From JAHLMP01 sp964608845 (lineage in GTDB: Archaea > Aenigmatarchaeota > Aenigmatarchaeia > GW2011-AR5 > JAHLMP01), in the NCBI GenBank assembly GCA_964608845.1, contig CAZSPP010000013.1, positions 1 through 40,041 of the forward strand: a stretch of 40,041 bases of DNA. Reading direction: 5' to 3'. The notes beneath the pieces were generated by a model, which saw nothing but the letters and a program-made list of their open reading frames with translations, was not told the origin of the DNA and did not search any database. This document shows positions 17,159-25,721 of this stretch, in pieces (within the stretch, counting starts at the first letter, position 1; each line of letters opens with the position of its first letter). Both the position numbers and the translations under genes were made by a program.

Positions 17159-17185
17159 TCTGTTTTTAATTAAAAACAGAAAAAA
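17159..17185 (+). other. T-loop insertion at 59/60 in tRNA-Gly(GCC), 27 nt
   Basis: It forms a perfect 8-bp hairpin, CTGTTTTT/AAAAACAG with loop AATT, then an A-run before T-CCCGC. The site and the A-rich 3' tail match those in tRNA-Gly(CCC) and tRNA-Ala. Confidence 0.75.
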
Positions 17186-17222
17186 TCCCGCCCAGCGCAT
17201 CCCAAAAATAAGCAATTTAAAG

Positions 17223-17231
17223 GTTTTATAA
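17223..17231 (+). promoter_or_regulatory. TATA-like box for the coiled-coil/pilin pair
   Basis: TTTTATAAT (about 17224-17232) is centred about 28 nt before the ATG at 17256 but only about 19 nt before the in-frame GTG at 17247, so it supports the ATG as start. Confidence 0.4.
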
Positions 17232-17255
17232 TAAAATTATTTTAAAGTGAGTAGA

Positions 17256-17735
17256 ATGGTTTTCTTTAAAAAAAAGTACGAAGTCTCTGAAGAAAATAAA
17301 TCACAAGAAGTGAGAGAAGAGATAAAAAATGAGGAAAATATTTCTCAAATAAAACCTGAACATAAACCTGAAGAAATTTTGAGCTCAACTCCGCTATTCG
17401 TAAAGGTTGAAAGGTATAAGGATATTCTTAATAATATTAACGAGATAAAAACCCTTCTATCTGGAATTCAAAATATCTTATCGATATTGGAAGAGATTGA
17501 GCAACTAAGACTTGAGGGAATAAATACATTAAGAATAACAATGCAAAGACTAGAAAGAAACATTACAAAGCTAGATTTAGGCTTTACAAAGCCTTCTGAT
17601 ATAAGCATAGAAAAGGTAAAGGAAGAGATTAAGCCGAGAATGCTAGAGGCTGAAGAAATGGAAGATTCTCTGATGCAAATATATAATCAATTAAATGCTA
17701 TGCGTGCGGAAATAGAAAAATTGAAAGGGTATTAA
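17256..17735 (+). CDS. Coiled-coil protein upstream of a pilin-like gene
   Basis: 159 aa from the ATG at 17256. The N-terminus (about 1-45) is charged and looks disordered. The rest is helical with heptad-like spacing (INEIKTLLSGIQNILSILEE and a second helix near the C-terminus). No membrane segment and no recognised family. Its neighbour 5 bp downstream is a pilin-like protein. A similar small coiled-coil gene heads the pilus locus at 22467, so a cytoplasmic accessory role in pilus function is plausible but inferred. Confidence 0.65.
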   Translation: MVFFKKKYEVSEENKSQEVREEIKNEENISQIKPEHKPEEILSSTPLFVKVERYKDILNNINEIKTLLSGIQNILSILEEIEQLRLEGINTLRITMQRLERNITKLDLGFTKPSDISIEKVKEEIKPRMLEAEEMEDSLMQIYNQLNAMRAEIEKLKGY

Positions 17736-17740
17736 TTATT

Positions 17741-18196
17741 ATGAAAAATAAAGGCATATCTCCCTTAATAGCTGCAGTTTTACTCTTAGCATTCACAATT
17801 TCAATAGGAATTATAACACTTACATGGTTCAACACATTTGCAAGGAACGCTACAACAAAAATTGAAAACCAAACCTCACAAAAAATAGATTGCTCTTTTG
17901 GGGCTATATCAATAAGAAATGTTTGTTTAAATAATACTAATCTTACTGGATTTATAGAAAATACTGGATCTATAGAGCTTAAAGACATAAAAATAAAAAT
18001 ATTATATTCAAATGGAAGCTCTCTTTCATATAATTATACACAACTTGGATTTGAAGATGATATATTGTTCCCTGGAAATAAAAAACATATTAACATAAAT
18101 GTTGGTAATGTTGATGAAATATTGCTTATTTCATTAACCACAAATTGTCCAAAGGTTGACGATGAGTTAGATATTAAAAAAATACAAAACTGTTAG
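17741..18196 (+). CDS. Type IV pilin-like protein (archaeal DUF1628-type N-terminus)
   Basis: 151 aa. The N-terminus MKNKGISPLIAAVLLLAFTI is a class III signal: a short basic leader, a likely prepilin-peptidase cut after G5, and a hydrophobic helix that would form the pilus core. The remainder is a beta-rich extracellular domain with many Asn-x-Ser/Thr sites (for example NTTNLTG-like runs) and a pair of C-terminal cysteines, resembling the CARDB-like domain of archaeal pilins. It follows the coiled-coil gene and precedes psmB, which has its own promoter. Confidence 0.8.
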   Translation: MKNKGISPLIAAVLLLAFTISIGIITLTWFNTFARNATTKIENQTSQKIDCSFGAISIRNVCLNNTNLTGFIENTGSIELKDIKIKILYSNGSSLSYNYTQLGFEDDILFPGNKKHININVGNVDEILLISLTTNCPKVDDELDIKKIQNC

Positions 18197-18207
18197 ATTT
18201 ACAATAA

Positions 18208-18220
18208 TTTTAAATACTTT
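18208..18220 (+). promoter_or_regulatory. TATA-like box for psmB
   Basis: TTTTAAATACTTT lies about 48 nt before the psmB ATG. The predicted leader would be about 20 nt and contains AGGTAA as a Shine-Dalgarno candidate near the ATG, unlike the leaderless genes. Confidence 0.35.
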
Positions 18221-18261
18221 ATGGTTAATATCTATGTAGAAGATTTTTCTAGGTAATTTGT

Positions 18262-18849
18262 ATGGAAAATAATATAAAAGGTACAACAACTTGTGGAATA
18301 ATAGCAAAGGAGTGTGTAATATTAGCCGCTGAAACAAAATCAACAATGGGAAATCTTGTAATAAGCAAGGAAGATAAAAAGATATATCAGCTAGATGACA
18401 AAATAGCGATAACCACTTCTGGTGCTGTTGGCGATTTACAACAACTTATAAGGATTGTAAAAGCAGAGATAAGTTTATATAAGATGGAAAGTAATATAAC
18501 CGTAAATTCAGTTGTAACATTAATATCAAACATTCTTCAATCAGTAAGGTATTTTCCTTATTTGGTTGGATTGATTGTCGGTGGTGTTGATTCTACTGGA
18601 CCAAGATTATTTGGAATAGATGCGATAGGAGGAATAACAGAAGATAAGTATATATCCTCTGGTTCAGGATCTCCTATTGTTTATGGAATACTTGAAAAGG
18701 ATTACAGAGAAGATATGGAAAAAAAAGAAGCGATAAAATTAGCCGTTGATGCAATAAAATCTGCAAGAGAAAGAGATGTATATTCAGGTGGAAAAAGAAT
18801 AGATGTTGTAGCTATAACAAAAGATGGAATGGAGTTTTTGAGTTTTTAA
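18262..18849 (+). CDS. psmB: Proteasome beta subunit
   Basis: Proteolytic subunit of the 20S proteasome. 195 aa. A 7-residue propeptide ends in KG and exposes T8 (TTTCGI) as the catalytic N-terminal threonine. E24 and K40 fall at mature positions 17 and 33, as in archaeal beta subunits. The SGSGSP loop and the SARERD region are also present. It is followed 33 bp later by fttA with a Shine-Dalgarno GGTTGAT, so the two are likely co-transcribed. The alpha subunit is not here. Confidence 0.95.
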   Translation: MENNIKGTTTCGIIAKECVILAAETKSTMGNLVISKEDKKIYQLDDKIAITTSGAVGDLQQLIRIVKAEISLYKMESNITVNSVVTLISNILQSVRYFPYLVGLIVGGVDSTGPRLFGIDAIGGITEDKYISSGSGSPIVYGILEKDYREDMEKKEAIKLAVDAIKSARERDVYSGGKRIDVVAITKDGMEFLSF

Positions 18850-18882
18850 TTATTTCATATTTTTTCTATGGGTTGATAAAAA

Positions 18883-20751
18883 ATGGAAGAAATAATAGAA
18901 AAAGTAAGAGAAGAAATACCCGAAAAATATATTCATGAAATTTGCTATGAGGGTTCAAATATTATAATATATACAAAAGATGAAGATTTCTTGAAAAATT
19001 CTTCTGAAAAAATAAGGAGTGTTGTTGATAAGCTTAAAAAAAGAATAATGGTTAGAGCTGATCCGAGCATAATAGAAAGCGAAGAAAAAACAGAAGAGAT
19101 AATTCGCGAATTAACACCAAAAGAAAGTGAAATAACTGAAATTTATTTTGAGCCGGAATTCTCAAAGGTTATAATACATGCTAAAAAGCCTGGAGCAATA
19201 ATAGGAAAGAATGGTGAAATAATAAAAAAGATATTAGAAAAGACAAATTGGACTCCGAGCGTTAAAAGAAGTTGTATAATAAATAGTGATATTGTGGTTG
19301 CAATAAGAAGAATGTTACATAAAGAAGCTGGGATGAGAAAAAAGTTTTTGAATGAGCTTGGAAAGAAGATTTATTCTCCAATGAAAGAAGTAGATTATAT
19401 AAGAATTACTTCGCTTGGCGGATTTAGAGAAGTTGGTAGATCTTGCATATTATTAAGAACTCCACAAACGAATATTTTGCTTGATTGTGGAATTTCTGTA
19501 TCAAACCAAAAGCAACCTTATCCGTACTTAAATATTCCAGAATTTGTGATTCAGGAACTTGATGCTATCATAATTTCTCATGCGCATTTAGATCATTGCG
19601 GTTTAGTTCCAATGCTTTATGAAAAATATAATTATAGGGGCCCAATATATTGCACAGAGCCAACAAGAGATTTAATGGCTCTTTTGCAATTAGATTATTT
19701 AGAGGTTTGCCAAAAAGAAAGTAAAGAAGCTCCTTATGGAATAAAAGGTATTGAAGAGACTATAAAATATAGCGTAACATTAAATTATGGTGAAGTTACT
19801 GATATCGCTCCCGATGTTAGACTTACGTTAGAAAATGCTGGCCATATGCTAGGCTCTTCCTTAATTCATTTAAACATAGGTAATGGTTTATATAATCTTT
19901 TATATACAGGAGATATAAAATATGGAACAACTCAATTATTTTCTCCGGCAAAAACTAATTTTACAAGGGTAGAGGGATTGATAATAGAATCTACATATGG
20001 ATCAGCAAAGGATATTCAGCCATTAAGAAAAGATGCTGAAAATAATCTCATTGAAAATGTTAAAAAAGCTGTGAAAAGGGGAGGAAAGGTTCTTGTCCCG
20101 AGCTTTGCAGCAGAAAGAGGTCAAGAGGTACTTGCAATTTTAACATCTGTAAGTGAAGATGAACTTAATGTACCATTTTATTTAGATGGGATGCTATGGG
20201 ATGCTACAGCAATCCATACTGCTTATCCTGAATTTTTAAGCAAAAATATGCAGAGGAAAATGTTAAATGAATCGAAAAATCCTTTCTTGGATCCGAGAGT
20301 AAAAGGTATTGGTTCTCAAAATGAAAGAGAAAATGTTATAAATGAAGCTAAACCTAGTGTAATAATTTCAACATCAGGAATGTTAAATGGTGGGCCGATA
20401 TTGAATTATTTAGAAAAGCTAGGAGGAGATGAAAGAAATATGTTAATCTTTGTAGGTTATCAAGGAGAGGGAACTCTGGGAAGAAGGATTCAAAAGGGTT
20501 GGAAGATTATTCAAATTAACGGAAAAACCTTAGAACTAAATTTAGAGGTTGTTACAGTTGAAGGCCTTAGCGGTCATTCGCCGCAAAACGAGCTAATAAA
20601 ATTTATAGATCATCTTAAAACAAAACCTAAAAAGATAGTTATAAATCATGGAGAAGCTTCTAAGTGTATAGAGCTCTCTAGAACTTTAAGAAAGATTTTT
20701 AGGGTAGAGGCTATAGCTCCAAGAAATCTTGAAACGGTAAGATTTAGATAA
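18883..20751 (+). CDS. fttA: Transcription termination nuclease aCPSF1/FttA
   Basis: 622 aa. Two N-terminal KH domains (the second with AIIGKNGE at 105-112) precede a metallo-beta-lactamase domain with HAHLDH at 233-238 and a beta-CASP domain ending in SGHSPQNEL and an INHGE motif. aCPSF1/FttA is the archaeal factor that cleaves nascent RNA and terminates transcription, and it also acts as an RNase. Length and order match the family. It sits between psmB and trm1 in one apparent operon. Confidence 0.95.
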   Translation: MEEIIEKVREEIPEKYIHEICYEGSNIIIYTKDEDFLKNSSEKIRSVVDKLKKRIMVRADPSIIESEEKTEEIIRELTPKESEITEIYFEPEFSKVIIHAKKPGAIIGKNGEIIKKILEKTNWTPSVKRSCIINSDIVVAIRRMLHKEAGMRKKFLNELGKKIYSPMKEVDYIRITSLGGFREVGRSCILLRTPQTNILLDCGISVSNQKQPYPYLNIPEFVIQELDAIIISHAHLDHCGLVPMLYEKYNYRGPIYCTEPTRDLMALLQLDYLEVCQKESKEAPYGIKGIEETIKYSVTLNYGEVTDIAPDVRLTLENAGHMLGSSLIHLNIGNGLYNLLYTGDIKYGTTQLFSPAKTNFTRVEGLIIESTYGSAKDIQPLRKDAENNLIENVKKAVKRGGKVLVPSFAAERGQEVLAILTSVSEDELNVPFYLDGMLWDATAIHTAYPEFLSKNMQRKMLNESKNPFLDPRVKGIGSQNERENVINEAKPSVIISTSGMLNGGPILNYLEKLGGDERNMLIFVGYQGEGTLGRRIQKGWKIIQINGKTLELNLEVVTVEGLSGHSPQNELIKFIDHLKTKPKKIVINHGEASKCIELSRTLRKIFRVEAIAPRNLETVRFR

Positions 20752-20765
20752 TTTTGGTGATTTCT

Positions 20766-21845
20766 TTGCTCAAAAAGATTAAAGAAGGTCTAGCAGAGAT
20801 TTTTGTCCCTGATGTAAAAATTCCTGAGGAAGGAAAAAAATATGGTTTTTATAATCATAGAATGAAAATAGATAGAGATATATCTGTTGCCATCCTTTCG
20901 GTTTTTAAAGATAAGTTTAGAAAATCTTCTGAAATCTCTATATGTGATGTGATGGGTGGTACAGGGATAAGAGGAATAAGATATAAGAAAGAGGTTGGTG
21001 GAAATGTTATAATAAATGATATAAATAAAAATTCTGTTGAACTGATAAAAAAGAATGTTTTGTTAAACTCATTAGATATTAAGGTAGAGTCAGAAGATGC
21101 TAGACTTCTTCTTCATAAATATAGATCCTCGAAAAATCTTTTTGATTTCATAGATCTCGATCCCTTTGGTTCTCCAGCAATTTTTGTGGATTCTGTTGCT
21201 ATATCCTTAAAAGATTTTTCATTAGTCGGAATCACTGCAACAGACTCACCAACACTCTTTGGCTTATATCCGAAAACATGTTTAAGAAAATATGGTATAA
21301 TTTCTTATAAATGTCCTTTTTATAGAGAGCTGGGTACAAGAATACTTCTTAGCTTTTTGATTAGAGAGTTTGCAAGATTTGGAAAGGCTTTGTATCCAAT
21401 ACTTTCATATTCTATTTTGCATTATGTAAGAATTTATGCAATTTCTAAAAATTCTATAGAGGATTGTAATAAGAGTTTGGAAAAATTTAAAGATGTTTCT
21501 GAAGAGATGAGGAGATTTGGAGTAAATTTTGAAAAAGGCATAAGCATTTATTGTGGAGAGTTGCATGATAAAAAATTCTTATTAGATGTTTCTAAAAAAC
21601 TTAAAGAAATGAATTCTGAGGGAATAAAAATAACTAACTTAGCCTCAACAGAATTAGATACTTTATTTTATTTTGATATTTCTTGGATAGCTAAAAAAAT
21701 CAAAATAAGAAAAATGCCACCTTTAAATAGAATTATTGACACTTTAATAGATAGAGGATATAAAGCATCAAGAACAATCTTTTGTCAAACTGGAATAAAA
21801 ACTGATGCGAGTTTCGAAGTTATTAAAGAAGTTTTGAAAATATAA
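20766..21845 (+). CDS. trm1: tRNA (guanine26-N2)-dimethyltransferase Trm1
   Basis: SAM-dependent enzyme that methylates G26 of tRNA. The Rossmann core has CDVMGGTGIRGIR (SAM loop) and IDLDPFGSPA (active-site region), followed by TATDSPTLFGLYP and CLRKYG, all diagnostic of Trm1. The C-terminal winged-helix-like segment ends with QTGIKTDA. TTG (20754) and GTG (20757) are in-frame alternatives, but GGTGAT at 20756-20761 is a Shine-Dalgarno placed 4 nt before the TTG at 20766. That start gives MLKKIKEGLAEIFVP, which matches the usual short N-terminus. Two of the four tRNAs in this window have G26 (Ala, Met). Confidence 0.92.
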   Translation: MLKKIKEGLAEIFVPDVKIPEEGKKYGFYNHRMKIDRDISVAILSVFKDKFRKSSEISICDVMGGTGIRGIRYKKEVGGNVIINDINKNSVELIKKNVLLNSLDIKVESEDARLLLHKYRSSKNLFDFIDLDPFGSPAIFVDSVAISLKDFSLVGITATDSPTLFGLYPKTCLRKYGIISYKCPFYRELGTRILLSFLIREFARFGKALYPILSYSILHYVRIYAISKNSIEDCNKSLEKFKDVSEEMRRFGVNFEKGISIYCGELHDKKFLLDVSKKLKEMNSEGIKITNLASTELDTLFYFDISWIAKKIKIRKMPPLNRIIDTLIDRGYKASRTIFCQTGIKTDASFEVIKEVLKI

Positions 21846-21860
21846 AATTAAAGATGAGAT

Positions 21861-22421
21861 ATGAAAATGAAAAACCTTATAGAGCTTGCAAATCTAATTG
21901 AGGATAATGATTTAAGAAAAAAAACAGTGGAATTGTTGAAAAAAATAAAAATAACAAATAAAGACTTTGAAAAATATGAAAAAGAAAAAACGAAATTTGA
22001 AGAAGCTTTTGGAGGGTCGAATGAATTTCATCATCCATACAAAGGTGGGCTGGTTGATCATACATACGCAGTAACAAAGATTTGTATAGAGATAGCTAAT
22101 ATTCTTGAAAATGTATACAAAGTAAAAATAAACAAAGATTACTTGATATCAGCAAGTCTTCTCCATGACCTTATGAAAATTTTTACTTTTAAAAAAGATG
22201 GTAGCATGAATAATGTAAAAATAGATCATGGGACATGGATGTGTTGTGAATTATATGCAAGAGGATTTCCAGAAGAGATTATTCACATAATAGCAAGCCA
22301 TTTTGGTCCAAACGGTCCAACAGCACCGCAAACTACAGAAGCTTTAATATTATTCTATGCTGATTCTTTAGATAGCACAATAGAAACACTATGGCGTTCT
22401 ATAGGCTTTAATTATGAATAA
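21861..22421 (+). CDS. HD-domain phosphohydrolase (YhaM-like)
   Basis: 186 aa. Metal ligands of the HD superfamily are visible: H67 in GGLVDHT, H102-D103 in LLHDLMK, H123 in DHGTW, H147 in ASHFGP and D168 in YADSLD. The N-terminal IEDNDLRKKTVELLK and the NEFHHPYKGGL block resemble the HD part of YhaM-type 3'-5' exoribonucleases, but there is no OB-fold here, so an RNase role is only possible. It is 15 bp after trm1, probably co-transcribed. Confidence 0.8.
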   Translation: MKMKNLIELANLIEDNDLRKKTVELLKKIKITNKDFEKYEKEKTKFEEAFGGSNEFHHPYKGGLVDHTYAVTKICIEIANILENVYKVKINKDYLISASLLHDLMKIFTFKKDGSMNNVKIDHGTWMCCELYARGFPEEIIHIIASHFGPNGPTAPQTTEALILFYADSLDSTIETLWRSIGFNYE

Positions 22422-22427
22422 TAAAAG

Positions 22428-22437
22428 ATATAAATAT
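22428..22437 (+). promoter_or_regulatory. TATA-like box for the pilus-like locus
   Basis: GATATAAATA is centred about 34 nt before the ATG at 22467. GTGGTT lies 2 nt before that ATG as a Shine-Dalgarno candidate, so a short leader is likely. Confidence 0.4.
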
Positions 22438-22466
22438 CAAAAAACAATATTTATTGAAGTGGTTGA

Positions 22467-22925
22467 ATGGTAAAAGAAGAGTATGAAGTAATACCTCTGG
22501 ATCCAATAAGAGCACTTGAAAAAAGGATTAAAAAAATAGAAGAAAGCATTCGTGAGAAAAGTATTGGAAGTGAATATATAGAGTTAGTTAAAACAAATCA
22601 ACAGGTAGTAGCTGATTTGATAAGATTAAATACAGGAATAATAGATAAGTTAGGAAATTTGGCTTCTAAAATAGAAGAGCTTGTAAAAAGAATTGACGAA
22701 TTCTCAAGCAAATTTGAAATAGAAGTTGAGGTTGGAGGAGGGGAAAGTAAAAGAGTTAAAGAGCTTGAAGAAGAAAACCAAAGGCTTAGAGAAGCTCAAG
22801 AAGAATTGTTAGACAAGATATCAAAGCTTGAAAAAAGGATTAACGCATTAATATTATCAAAGATTCCTGTAAGGAAAGCGAATATTCCTATAAGCCAACA
22901 AGTCCCGCAGCAAATGGTAAGATAG
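22467..22925 (+). CDS. Coiled-coil protein heading the pilus-like locus
   Basis: 152 aa, almost entirely helical with heptad-like repeats (ALEKRIKKIEESIREK; LEEENQRLREAQEELLDK), a Gly/Glu break near residue 90 and a short Pro/Gln tail. No membrane segment. The family is not recognised. Position at the head of a run of pilin, ATPase and T2SSF genes, 11 bp before the first pilin-like gene, suggests a cytoplasmic partner of the pilus base, in the way FlaC/D/E proteins accompany archaella (inference). Confidence 0.7.
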   Translation: MVKEEYEVIPLDPIRALEKRIKKIEESIREKSIGSEYIELVKTNQQVVADLIRLNTGIIDKLGNLASKIEELVKRIDEFSSKFEIEVEVGGGESKRVKELEEENQRLREAQEELLDKISKLEKRINALILSKIPVRKANIPISQQVPQQMVR

Positions 22926-22936
22926 GGGACTATTAA

Positions 22937-23506
22937 ATGAAATCTCAACAGGAAACAATAAGCTATATTCTAATGGTAGCTATACTTGTTATTGTAGTTG
23001 CTACAGCATATATCTGGGCTTCTCCGATGATACAGAAAAATAGGGATATAGCAATTCTTAATAATGCACACGAATTTATGAAAAATCTGAATGAAAAAAT
23101 AAAAAGTATTGCTAATAGTGGTGGAAGAGAAAGCATTAGTATAGATTTTGGCGTCCTTACTTTTGAAAATGGAATAATAACGTTTAGCATAGAAACCTTA
23201 TCAACAATTTATGAACCTGGAAAAAGAATATATTTTGTAAAAAATCCTACATGCCAAATATATGATAATTGTGTACTAGGAGAGGATGAACCAGAACTTT
23301 TTTATGTTGAAAGTAGAAAAATAGAAGAAAAATATTATACAACATATTACTTAACTTACAGAAAATTAAACTCTCCAAACCAATCATATAAGATTTCTTT
23401 GGAGGGACAAAAACAGGTTGGTAAAGGTAAAATTTTGATAGAATATAAAGGAAATAGAAGAGAAGATAACATAATTATTTCAGTAATAGAAATTAATATT
23501 GTTTAA
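22937..23506 (+). CDS. Pilin-like secreted protein 1 of the pilus locus
   Basis: 189 aa. MKSQQETISYILMVAILVIV is a very short basic leader directly followed by a hydrophobic helix, as in archaeal prepilins, with a likely cut after residue 3. The exterior domain is beta-rich with a cysteine pair (TCQIYDNC, residues about 104-111) that could form a disulfide. No specific family recognised beyond the N-terminal signal. Confidence 0.7.
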   Translation: MKSQQETISYILMVAILVIVVATAYIWASPMIQKNRDIAILNNAHEFMKNLNEKIKSIANSGGRESISIDFGVLTFENGIITFSIETLSTIYEPGKRIYFVKNPTCQIYDNCVLGEDEPELFYVESRKIEEKYYTTYYLTYRKLNSPNQSYKISLEGQKQVGKGKILIEYKGNRREDNIIISVIEINIV

Positions 23507-23516
23507 GTGATAAAAT

Positions 23517-23933
23517 ATGAAGGGTCAGCAAACTATCATAAATGAAATATTTTTGTTTGCTTTTGGATTACTTATGGCTGTTTTCGTATCTTTTTTCTTT
23601 TTATATTTTAATAATTGGTTAAGTGAGTTAACAGTTACAGAAAATCTTGAAACAATTTCTACTCTTTTATCTTCTTCTATTTTAAAGTTTTATGAAACAA
23701 AAGGTGACGGAATAATAGAGATAAATATACCTTCACAAATTGGTGACAAATCGTACATCATAGAAGCTTTTGGTAATAGAATAATTGCATATGAGATGTA
23801 TTCTCCTCAAAAGATTGTTTCTCGCGGTCTTTTTTATATATCTTTAGATAAAAATATTAATGGGGTAGTTGCAAGCAGTTATGGTTATGCTAAAATAAAA
23901 TTTAATAGTACGAATATAGAAATTGGTAGATAA
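23517..23933 (+). CDS. Pilin-like secreted protein 2 of the pilus locus
   Basis: 138 aa. MKGQQTIINEIFLFAFGLLM resembles the archaeal Q-rich prepilin signal (MKGQ followed by a Glu and a hydrophobic helix, about residues 4-30). A short beta-rich outer domain follows. GTGAT lies 3 nt before the ATG. Its stop codon is separated by one base from the ATG of the ATPase gene, so translation is probably coupled. Confidence 0.7.
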   Translation: MKGQQTIINEIFLFAFGLLMAVFVSFFFLYFNNWLSELTVTENLETISTLLSSSILKFYETKGDGIIEINIPSQIGDKSYIIEAFGNRIIAYEMYSPQKIVSRGLFYISLDKNINGVVASSYGYAKIKFNSTNIEIGR

Positions 23934-23934
23934 A

Positions 23935-25671
23935 ATGGAAAAAGATGGAAAGCAGAAGGTTTACATTGTAATAAAGCCTAAGAAGATTGTAAAAAGAGAG
24001 CAAGAAATACATAGAGAAAAACTAGAAAAGATACTAGAGGTGGCAACAAGGGAAACAGAAGGTGAAGATAAACCTAAAGAAGAAGTAATGCCATCAACCA
24101 TTATAGAAATTGTGAAACCTATTGAAATATCAACAAAAGATAAATCTATAGAAGAAGTAAAGGAAGAGAGTCTTGAAGAAGAGGAGATGAAAAAGATTTC
24201 TATGAGCTATCCTCTAATAACAATAGATAATAAGGTTTTTGCCTCTGCTCATATCTTCTGGGATCCGAACGCACATGAATTAGTTTATTTTGTTAAAGAG
24301 CCAAGCATAAGCGAAGATAATAAAAAATTGCTAAAAAGGGTTGAAACTTTCATTCAGGAAAAAATCAATGTTGATTTCAGTAAATTAAGAAAAAGCGATG
24401 CAATAAATTATTTAACAAAATTATTTGATGAAGCACTTGAATATTTTAAGAAAGGTAGAATGGATAAAAATCTTAAAGATATACTTAAATATTACATATT
24501 CAGGGACTTTATAGGAATGGAAAGAATAGAACCTCTTCTTAAAGATCCATATATAGAAGATATAAGCTGTGATGGAGTTGGAATACCTATTTATGTTTAT
24601 CATAAAGATCCAAGAATAGGGTCTATAAAAACAAATATTTTGTTTGAAACTAGAGAAATCCTAAATAGTTTTGTGATGAGATTAGCTGAAAGGTGTGGAA
24701 AAATAATTTCTATAGCATCTCCTCTTTTAGATGGCTCGCTTCCGGACGGCTCGAGAGTGCAAGCAACATTAGAAAGTGATATTGCAAGAAGAGGTTCTAA
24801 TTTTACAATAAGAAAATTCTCAGAAAAGCCTTTAACTCCAATAGATTTATTAAGATTTGGGACATGTGATATAAATACATTGTCATATTTATGGTTTGCA
24901 ATAGAGCATGGATCTTCCATTTTAATTTCTGGGGGAACAGCGAGTGGAAAAACTACTTTATTAAATGTATTATCTCTTTTTATTAAACCTCAGATGAAGA
25001 TTGTTTCGATAGAAGATACTGCTGAATTACAACTTTATCATCCTCATTGGGTTCCTCATGTTGCAAGAGTTTCGATAGCAAAAGAGGAAAGGGAAATAGA
25101 TTTATATGAGCTTTTGAGAGAATCGCTAAGACAAAGACCAGACTATATAATAGTAGGAGAAGTGAGAGGAAAGGAAGCATATGTACTATTCCAGCAAATT
25201 GCTTTAGGACATGCTGGTTTAGCAACAATACATGCTGAATCTTTTTCAAAGCTTGTTGATAGACTAACTACTCCACCAATAAGTTTACCTCCTACACTTA
25301 TACAAAATCTTGATTTAGTTATATTTGTTGGTAGAGTAAGAATGAAAGAAAAATATGCAAGAAGAATAATCTCAATAGCAGAAGTAATTGGATTTGATAA
25401 AGAAACAAATACTCCGAAAATAAATGAGGTTATAAGATGGGATCCTTTTCAAGACAAATTTATAACAAGCAAAAGCTATTTGATAGGTAAAATAGCTTTA
25501 AAATCTGGTCTGAAAGAAGAAGAAATAAAAAATGATTTAAAAGATAGGGCAAAGTTCCTTTACTTTTTGGTTAAGAGGGGGATAAATGATTATAAAGAAA
25601 TAACGAAAATGCTTAACATGTTTTACAGTTATAGAGATGTAATAATGGAAAAGATAAATGCTGTAATCTAA
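23935..25671 (+). CDS. Type II/IV secretion-pilus ATPase (TadA/VirB11/FlaI family)
   Basis: Cytoplasmic hexameric ATPase that powers pilus assembly. 578 aa from the ATG at 23935; an upstream in-frame TTG would overlap the pilin gene. Walker A GGTASGKTT is at residues 333-341. The SLPDGSRVQATL block, the Walker B region PDYIIVGEVRGKEA and the His box GHAGLATIHAES are intact. Residues 1-90 are a highly charged, probably disordered extension not seen in the second ATPase of this window (38502). It is followed by two T2SSF membrane proteins, the expected platform partners. Confidence 0.93.
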   Translation: MEKDGKQKVYIVIKPKKIVKREQEIHREKLEKILEVATRETEGEDKPKEEVMPSTIIEIVKPIEISTKDKSIEEVKEESLEEEEMKKISMSYPLITIDNKVFASAHIFWDPNAHELVYFVKEPSISEDNKKLLKRVETFIQEKINVDFSKLRKSDAINYLTKLFDEALEYFKKGRMDKNLKDILKYYIFRDFIGMERIEPLLKDPYIEDISCDGVGIPIYVYHKDPRIGSIKTNILFETREILNSFVMRLAERCGKIISIASPLLDGSLPDGSRVQATLESDIARRGSNFTIRKFSEKPLTPIDLLRFGTCDINTLSYLWFAIEHGSSILISGGTASGKTTLLNVLSLFIKPQMKIVSIEDTAELQLYHPHWVPHVARVSIAKEEREIDLYELLRESLRQRPDYIIVGEVRGKEAYVLFQQIALGHAGLATIHAESFSKLVDRLTTPPISLPPTLIQNLDLVIFVGRVRMKEKYARRIISIAEVIGFDKETNTPKINEVIRWDPFQDKFITSKSYLIGKIALKSGLKEEEIKNDLKDRAKFLYFLVKRGINDYKEITKMLNMFYSYRDVIMEKINAVI

Positions 25672-25686
25672 AAACTCAAAATACAA

Positions 25687-25696
25687 TAATATAAAT
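25687..25696 (+). promoter_or_regulatory. Possible internal TATA-like box before the T2SSF genes
   Basis: AATATAAATT lies about 30 nt before the ATG at 25722 in a 50-bp gap, the widest inside the pilus locus. It would let the platform proteins be transcribed apart from the ATPase. Confidence 0.3.
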
Positions 25697-25721
25697 TAAT
25701 TTTGTGATATAATTTTATTGT

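Larger units (their letters stand above)
17089..17199 (+). tRNA. tRNA-Gly(GCC) with two insertions
   Basis: Acceptor GCGCTGG/CCAGCGC, D arm GTCT-AATGGTA-GGAC, anticodon stem CTACC/GGTAG, anticodon GCC (17121-17123) with normal U33, T stem GCGGG/CCCGC, loop TTCGAAT, discriminator A. A 13-nt insertion sits next to position 37 and a 27-nt insertion in the T loop; removing both gives 71 nt. No CCA is encoded. The anticodon insertion contains a GTAG that could mispair with the stem. Confidence 0.88.

Noticed and set aside
20754..20765. TTG (20754) or GTG (20757) start for trm1
   Set aside because: These codons overlap the GGTGAT ribosome site; the TTG at 20766 fits the spacing and the homologous N-terminus. 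Not fully certain.
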